Assembly (NCBI GenBank): GCA_964505325.1
Contig: CAZDHT010000011.1
Span: forward strand, 1 to 43,090
Direction: 5' to 3'
Source: CAZDHT01 sp964505325
Lineage (GTDB): Bacteria; Planctomycetota; PUPC01
Length of the DNA: 43,090 nucleotides
This document shows, piece after piece, positions 38,050 to 43,090 of this stretch. Both the position numbers and the translations under genes were made by a program. The notes under the pieces are model-generated. The model did no database searches. It was not told the DNA's origin and was given only the letters and a program-made list of their open reading frames with translations. The first letter of the stretch is position 1, and the number at the start of each line of letters is the position of its first letter.

Positions 38050-41000
38050 TTGAAGGCGAGACGGCTTGTCATCCGGAGCGTGCTCCACTACTGGAAGACG
38101 GGTGCGGTCGTCGCATTCGGCGTCGCCGTGGCCACAGCCGTCATCCTCGGCTCGCTGGTGGTCGGCGACTCCGTGACGGGCAGCGTCCGAAGGGTCGCGC
38201 GGACCAGGCTCGGGGAGATCGACGCGGCGCTCGTTTCACCGCGCTTCTGCAGAGAGTCCCTCGTCAAGGACATCGCCGCCTCCGTGGAGCCGAAGGACCG
38301 CGTACGTCGAATCGTTCCCGTCATCCTCGAGCAGGGGGCTCTTAAGAACGAAGAGACGGGCGGCGTCCTGCCGATCGTCAACGTGATCGGCATCGGCAGC
38401 GCCTTCTGGCAGTTATATCCGGGCGGGGCCAGCCCGGCGTTGGGCACGCGCCGGGCGGCCGTGAACGAGGCCCTCGCCTCTGACCTCGGACTTCACCGGG
38501 GGAGCGACATCCTCCTGACGGTCGGCCGCCGCGGCGCCGTGGCCTCTCAGACGCTCTTCGGGCGGCGCGAGCGCGAGGACACGGTTCGGACCCTCAGGCT
38601 CGAATTGGCAGCCATCCTGCCCGACCCGGCCGGGGGGGCGTTCTCACTGGCCCCGGGCACAGCCACGCCCAGGAATCTCTTTCTCTCGCGCGACTGGCTG
38701 GCCCGGCGGCTGGACAAGGCGGGGCACGTCAACGGGGTGCTCGTTCAGTCGTCACCCGCCGCGCGCGATAGAAACGATGGCCCGCTCAGGTCGGCGCTCC
38801 GATCCGTGTGCACCCTGGCAGACCACGGGCTGAGGATCGTGCCCAATGAGAAGCAGGGCTACTTGTCACTCGAGAGCGAGGCGTTGGTTCTCGTCGAGCG
38901 GCAGGTGGAGCAGGCGTTTGAGGCTGCCAAGCAGTCGGGCGCGCGATCGGCGCGCACGAGCGTGTACCTGGCGGACACGATTAGAATAAGGGACTCGAAG
39001 AAGCGTTCCATCGCCTACGCCGTCATCGCCGGTGTCGAGCCGCTGAAGCCGCTGCCGATGAAGCACGGTTGGGGCGGGGAGCTGGGGAATGAGTTCATGC
39101 TGCTCAACACTTGGGCGGCGATGGACCTCGGGGCGAAGCTGGGGGACCGGCTGGAGGTGCTGTATCGCGTCCCCGAGCGCGACGGCTCGTACACGAGCAA
39201 GACCCTTTCGCTCACGCTTCGCGGCGTCGTCGACCTGAAAGGGCCGGCCGCGGACCCCAAGCTCGTGCCCCGCTTCGAGGGCATAACAGAAGCCAAGACC
39301 ATCGATGAGTGGGACCCGCCCTTCCCCATCGACCTGAAACACAAGACCAAGCTCGACGATGACTACTGGCTGGCATATCGCACCACGCCGAAGGCATTCG
39401 TGTCTCTTGAGGTCGCCCGGGCAATCTGGAAGGCCGGCTGGAGCGAGAACTGGGTCACGTCCGTTCGAATCGCGCCGCCGGACGGCCAGGATCTTCAGGC
39501 GTTTGAGAAGGAGTTTGCGGCGACACTTCTGAAGCGGCTCACCCCCGACGACGCGGGCCTGGCGTTTCGGCCCGTGCGCCGGCTGGCGGAGCAGGCGGCC
39601 AAAGGATCGACCGATTTCGCATGGCTTTTCCTGGGAATGAGCATGTTCCTGGTGTTCTCGGGCGCCGGGCTGGCGGGAATGCTGATGCGATTGGCGGTCG
39701 AACGCCGTGCAGCAGAGATGGGGATGATGCTGGCCTCCGGCTTCCGTGGCCGGGCCGCGGCGAGGCTGGTGCTGTGGGAAGGCGCCACGTTGTCGCTCGT
39801 CGGGGCTGTCGCCGGAGTGCCGCTCGGCGTGCTCTACGCGCACGGGATCATCCAGGCGCTGCGAACGTGGTGGATCGACGCGGTGCGGACGCCGGCTCTC
39901 TGGCTGCACGTGAAGCCAGGCACCATCCTGATCGGCTTCGGGTGCGGGCTCGCGGCCGGCCTGATTTCGGTGTGGTGGGGGGTGCGGCGGCTGCGCGGCC
40001 GGCGCGTCCTCGAGCTCCTGTCCGGCTGGCGGGCGATGGCAGCAGTGCCGACGGATAAGCGCGCTCGGCGCGCCGCCGTGGCTTTTCTCGCCGTCGCGCT
40101 CACGGCGGCCGCCGCGCTCGTGGTCCTGTCCGTGGGCACGGCAACAATCGAGCCGCCCGGAGCGTTTTTTGGGTGCGGAGCGGCCTTGCTGGTGGCAGGT
40201 CTGTCCGGATGTTACCTGTTGCTCGTCCGGATGCTTCATCAGCATGGAAACTCGTTATCGTTGGTGTTGCTGGCCATGCGGAACGCGGCAGCCCACCGGG
40301 GCCGGAGCATGCTCGCGGTCGGGCTGCTCGGCTGCGCGACGTTCGTCGTCGTAACGGTTGCCGCCAACGAGCGCGACTTCGGGCAAACAGACGTGGCGAA
40401 CAGGTTGTCCGGAACCGGCGGCTTCTCGCTGCGGGCGGTGTCGGCGCTGCCGGTGCATTACGACTTCGGCACCAAGGCCGGCCGGGCCGCGCTGGGTTTC
40501 CCGGCCGAAGACGAGAAGATATGGGAGGGCGCACAGGTCTTCTCCTTCTTGATGTCTTCCGGCGAAGACATCAGTTGCCTGAATCTGGCGAAGCCTTCCG
40601 CACCGACTATCCTCGGAGTGCGCAAGCGGATGATCGAGCGCGGCGGCTTCTCCGTAAGAGTGCTGAAGCAGGAACGAGCGAAAAGCCCGTGGACGCTTCT
40701 GGCAGAGCCTGGGGTGCTCCCGATCCCGGCGTTCGGCGACAGCGAGAGCGTAAGGTGGCAGCTTCACAAGGGCCTGGGCGACGTCCGAACCGTGCCGGAC
40801 GAGGCAGGCAGGCCGGTCGAAATGAGATTCGTGGGACTGGTGTCGGCCAGCATTCTGGCGGGCGAGCTACTGGTGTCTGAGGACAACTTCAGGGGGATGT
40901 ATCCCGCGGAGACCGCGCCGCGCTATTTCCTGATCGACACTCCGCCCGGAATGTCGGACGAAGTGGCCGGGTCACTGCGGCGCAACCTGGGCGAGACGGG

Positions 41001-41436
41001 CGTGGAGGTCCGCAGCACCCGCGAGATACTGAACGACTTGATCGGGGTGCAAAACACGTACCTGATGACGTTCCTTGCGCTCGGCGGCTTGGGCGTGTTG
41101 CTGGGCACGGTTGGTCTGGTGGTAGTGCTGCTTCGGAACGCGCTGGAGCGGCGGGGGGAATTCGCGCTGATGCTCGCGACCGGATTCGGCAGGCCGTACC
41201 TGGCCGGCCTGCTGATCGTGGAAAACGCCGGGCTGCTGGTGGCGGGGTTGTTGTGTGGGACGGTTGCTGCGCTGGCTGCGGTCGCGCCCCAGCTCGCCTC
41301 CGTCGAGTCTCGGGTGAACTGGGCGGCGCTGTGTGCGCTGTTGCTTGGTATAATGGTGGCAGGGGTCGCCTCGTGCGCCGCCACGGCCGCGACGACCGTC
41401 AGGGGGAGATTGATCCGGGCATTGAGGGCCGAATAG
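38050..41436 (+). CDS. Large ABC permease with two FtsX domains
   Basis: The 1128-aa permease is far larger than LolC or LolE (about 400 aa). The N-terminal helix (about 17-40) leads into a very long periplasmic region (about 45-520). The first FtsX domain covers about 530-680, including GAGLAGMLMRLAVERRAAEMG and VGAVAGVPLGVLYAHG. Two to four further helices lie at about 685-790. A second periplasmic region (about 800-1010) and a second FtsX domain (about 1015-1128, e.g. RNALERRGEFALMLATGFG) complete a ten-helix layout. Such proteins export lipids, lipoproteins or peptides by mechanotransmission. Start TTG 38050 follows GGAGG (38039-38043) by six bases; no ATG fits. Confidence 0.85.
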   Translation: MKARRLVIRSVLHYWKTGAVVAFGVAVATAVILGSLVVGDSVTGSVRRVARTRLGEIDAALVSPRFCRESLVKDIAASVEPKDRVRRIVPVILEQGALKNEETGGVLPIVNVIGIGSAFWQLYPGGASPALGTRRAAVNEALASDLGLHRGSDILLTVGRRGAVASQTLFGRREREDTVRTLRLELAAILPDPAGGAFSLAPGTATPRNLFLSRDWLARRLDKAGHVNGVLVQSSPAARDRNDGPLRSALRSVCTLADHGLRIVPNEKQGYLSLESEALVLVERQVEQAFEAAKQSGARSARTSVYLADTIRIRDSKKRSIAYAVIAGVEPLKPLPMKHGWGGELGNEFMLLNTWAAMDLGAKLGDRLEVLYRVPERDGSYTSKTLSLTLRGVVDLKGPAADPKLVPRFEGITEAKTIDEWDPPFPIDLKHKTKLDDDYWLAYRTTPKAFVSLEVARAIWKAGWSENWVTSVRIAPPDGQDLQAFEKEFAATLLKRLTPDDAGLAFRPVRRLAEQAAKGSTDFAWLFLGMSMFLVFSGAGLAGMLMRLAVERRAAEMGMMLASGFRGRAAARLVLWEGATLSLVGAVAGVPLGVLYAHGIIQALRTWWIDAVRTPALWLHVKPGTILIGFGCGLAAGLISVWWGVRRLRGRRVLELLSGWRAMAAVPTDKRARRAAVAFLAVALTAAAALVVLSVGTATIEPPGAFFGCGAALLVAGLSGCYLLLVRMLHQHGNSLSLVLLAMRNAAAHRGRSMLAVGLLGCATFVVVTVAANERDFGQTDVANRLSGTGGFSLRAVSALPVHYDFGTKAGRAALGFPAEDEKIWEGAQVFSFLMSSGEDISCLNLAKPSAPTILGVRKRMIERGGFSVRVLKQERAKSPWTLLAEPGVLPIPAFGDSESVRWQLHKGLGDVRTVPDEAGRPVEMRFVGLVSASILAGELLVSEDNFRGMYPAETAPRYFLIDTPPGMSDEVAGSLRRNLGETGVEVRSTREILNDLIGVQNTYLMTFLALGGLGVLLGTVGLVVVLLRNALERRGEFALMLATGFGRPYLAGLLIVENAGLLVAGLLCGTVAALAAVAPQLASVESRVNWAALCALLLGIMVAGVASCAATAATTVRGRLIRALRAE

Positions 41437-41459
41437 GGCGACTCGAGGAGGAGCCGAGC

Positions 41460-42593
41460 ATGAGGGTTCCCGCTGCACTCCTTGTCCTGACCGTTATGTT
41501 TGTCGCGCTTGCACCGAGCGGGCGCGCCCAGGCCACGGAGGACTGGCCGTCGTTCCGCGGCACGCCCGACATGGCCGGCGTGGCGCATTCCGCTCTGCCG
41601 GACAAGCTGGAACGGCTCTGGACGTACGAGGCCGGCTCGGCGGTCACCTCCACCGCTGCAATCGTCGGCGGCCGGGTATTCGTCGGGACGGACGACGGCG
41701 AAGTTCTGTGCCTGGACCTGAGAGACGGGAAGCGCCGATGGAAGTTCAAGGCCGGTGACACGATCTCCGCCTCGCCGTGTGTCGTGGGCGGGGTGGCGTA
41801 TGTCGGCGACAAGGACGGGACCTTCTTCGCCCTGAACGCCGCCAACGGCGAGAAGCTGTGGCAGTTCAAAACGAAGGGCGAGATCATCTCCTCGGCAACG
41901 CCCGCGCCGGGCGTGGTGCTGTTTGGATCCTACGACAACCATCTGTATTGTCTCGATGCGAAGACGGGCGCGAAGAAATGGGCGTTCAAGGCCGACTCTT
42001 ACGTGCACTGCTCGCCGTGCGTCGGCGGGAAGCTCGTCGCGATCGCCGGCTGCGACGGGGACGTCCGGATGATCGACCTGGACTCCGGCAAGGAACTGGC
42101 CGCGGCGCGCACGAACGGCAACTTCGCCGCGTGTCCGGCGTACAAGGACGGACACGTCTTCGCCGGCGATATGAGCGGGCAGTACTTCTGCGTGCGCTGT
42201 AAGGACGGCGAGATCGTGTGGAAGCGGGAAGACAAGGACGGCGGCGCCTGTTTTGCCGGCGCGGCGTTGGCGGGGGATTCCGTCATCTTCGCATCACGGG
42301 GCCGCAAGGTGTTCTGCCTCAGCCGCAAGGACGGCAAGGAGCTGTGGACCGCCCGCACAAAAGGTCAGATCGACTCGTCGCCGGTGGTGGCGGGTAAGAC
42401 GGTTTACGTGGGCTCGACGGATGGGAATCTCTACGGGCTCCGACTGGCCGACGGAAAGCAGGTATGGAAGTTCGCCGCCGGCGCCGCGATCAGCGCCTCA
42501 CCCGCCGTATCGCGGGCCCGCCTGGTCATAGGCACGGACGACGGCGCGGTCTACTGCCTGGGCGAGAAAGGAAGCTCCCTCCCGAAGAAGTGA
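41460..42593 (+). CDS. Secreted PQQ-type beta-propeller protein
   Basis: The 377-aa protein has a signal peptide (RVPAALLVLTVMFVALAPSGRAQA, cut near residue 24) and about seven regular blades. Examples are VLCLDLRDGKRRWKFKAGD, FALNAANGEKLWQFKTKGE, LYCLDAKTGAKKWAFKAD, FCLSRKDGKELWTARTKG and YGLRLADGKQVWKFAAG. The repeats follow the BamB/PQQ-like pattern, and BamB-type scaffolding is one option. It begins 23 bases after the large permease, so a periplasmic partner role for that exporter is a reasonable guess. Confidence 0.86.
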   Translation: MRVPAALLVLTVMFVALAPSGRAQATEDWPSFRGTPDMAGVAHSALPDKLERLWTYEAGSAVTSTAAIVGGRVFVGTDDGEVLCLDLRDGKRRWKFKAGDTISASPCVVGGVAYVGDKDGTFFALNAANGEKLWQFKTKGEIISSATPAPGVVLFGSYDNHLYCLDAKTGAKKWAFKADSYVHCSPCVGGKLVAIAGCDGDVRMIDLDSGKELAAARTNGNFAACPAYKDGHVFAGDMSGQYFCVRCKDGEIVWKREDKDGGACFAGAALAGDSVIFASRGRKVFCLSRKDGKELWTARTKGQIDSSPVVAGKTVYVGSTDGNLYGLRLADGKQVWKFAAGAAISASPAVSRARLVIGTDDGAVYCLGEKGSSLPKK

Positions 42594-42673
42594 AGCGGCC
42601 GTACGGCCGGCGGCCCCTGCGGAGTGCAGGAAACACATTCGACGAACTCCCCGTGTCGCGTTCCGTTCGCCGG
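42594..42673. other. 80-bp convergent gap with short palindromes
   Basis: GGCCGTACGGCC (42597-42608) is a 12-bp perfect palindrome. CCTGC/GCAGG (42616-42620 and 42626-42630) form a small hairpin. No T-tract follows on either strand, so a standard intrinsic terminator is not supported, although both convergent genes end here. Confidence 0.4.
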
Positions 42674-43090
42674 CTACTTCAGATCGAAGCAGGCGAGCGA
42701 ACTCTTGTTCCTGACGATGAGCTTGCCGTCCGCCACGATGGGCGCCGTCCAGCTCTGCCCGCCAAGCCCGGCCAGCCGGCCCAGCTCCTTGTACCGGTCG
42801 GGCGACATCTCGCACATCGTGATGCCGCCGCGCCGCCCGTCGACGGCGATCAGCGCGCCGTCCACGCCGACCACTCCGCCCTTCTCGTACCCCCGGGTCT
42901 GCCACTTCGTCGCGCCGGTCTTCCAGTCCATGCAGACCAGTTGCCCGCTGCTGGTCGAGCCGTAGAGGTAGCCGTCCAGGAGGATGGGCGTGCTGAAGTG
43001 CGATTGCATCGTCTTGTTTTGCCAGACGGGCCTCACCTGCTTGCCGGAGATCTTGAGCAGCGCGCAGCCGCGCCCGTAGTTGCTCGTGAT
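42674..43090 (-). CDS. PQQ-type beta-propeller protein (5' end beyond window)
   Basis: Only the C-terminal 138 residues are present; the frame is open to the window end. Blades read LYGSTSSGQLVCMDWKTGAT, GGVVGVDGALIAVDGRRGG and APIVADGKLIVRNKSSLACF, ending DLK. The last blade ends in the same LxCxD/FD pattern as the 17-kb and 28-kb propellers. It is convergent with the 41.5-kb propeller gene and should not be numbered from the GTG at 43036, which lies within the domain. Confidence 0.82.
   Translation of the reverse strand: MTSNYGRGCALLKISGKQVRPVWQNKTMQSHFSTPILLDGYLYGSTSSGQLVCMDWKTGATKWQTRGYEKGGVVGVDGALIAVDGRRGGITMCEMSPDRYKELGRLAGLGGQSWTAPIVADGKLIVRNKSSLACFDLK

Noticed and set aside
38866..40245. 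A 459-codon minus-strand frame inside the large permease gene
   Set aside because: The His/Arg/Gln-rich translation is typical of antisense shadow frames, while the permease frame has clear membrane segments and FtsX similarity.

Overview
This GC-rich window reads as a chromosomal segment of a Gram-negative (diderm) bacterium, most likely from the Planctomycetes-Verrucomicrobia-Chlamydiae (PVC) group. The pointers are: the gene order polA-coaE-rho, which I recall also from Chlamydia; a Ser/Thr protein kinase with a DLG motif and C-terminal membrane helices; five PQQ-type beta-propeller genes; a uroporphyrinogen-decarboxylase-like methyltransferase gene; and kdsB plus a LolD-like ABC system, which imply an outer membrane. 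Phylum-level placement is inference. Genes are tightly packed, with frequent 4-bp stop/start overlaps and many TTG or GTG starts.

Layout. 1-6.8 kb, minus strand: tRNA-Ser(CGA) with a strong promoter, then polA-coaE-rho as a compact operon, a 317-bp intergenic gap with possible RNA structure, and a membrane-anchored Ser/Thr kinase. 6.9-13.4 kb, plus strand: an ArsB/NhaD-type ion transporter, nadE, an S4-less TlyA-like methyltransferase, a PAP2 membrane phosphatase/transferase, a DUF3108 protein, kdsB and an M20 peptidase. 13.4-15.9 kb, minus strand: an APC permease fused to a PTS EIIA domain, then an HPP membrane protein. 15.98-16.94 kb: a URO-D-like gene.

17.0-36.7 kb, plus strand: a run of 16 genes, almost all overlapping or separated by a few bases, preceded by one extended -10 promoter. 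Its first half is a redox module: membrane-tethered PQQ and NHL propellers, two Tat-signal Fe-S proteins, a NapH-like polyferredoxin membrane protein, a NuoE-NuoF fusion and a flavin-less NuoG-like protein. Its second half is a glycosyltransferase, a secreted propeller, another ferredoxin, a B12-type radical SAM enzyme, a squalene-hopene-cyclase-like class II terpene cyclase, a DUF116-polyprenyl-synthase fusion and a prenyltransferase-beta-like barrel protein. I infer a terpenoid pathway whose radical SAM and ferredoxin steps could draw electrons from the NADH-linked module. The product is unknown.

Two repeat systems interrupt this run. (1) Between the NuoEF and NuoG-like genes sits a 467-bp cassette: a four-helix-bundle (23S-IVS/Avd-type) gene with its own Shine-Dalgarno sequence, framed by inverted arrays of five 7-bp repeats (CAACRYY on one side, RRYGTTG on the other). 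(2) The cyclase gene carries two palindromic inserts that share an arm and preserve the reading frame.

36.7-43.1 kb: a free-methionine-(R)-sulfoxide reductase gene (minus strand), a LolD-like ATPase with a very large two-FtsX permease, a secreted PQQ propeller, and on the minus strand a fifth propeller gene cut by the window end. No rRNA, CRISPR array, transposase, integrase or reverse transcriptase was seen.
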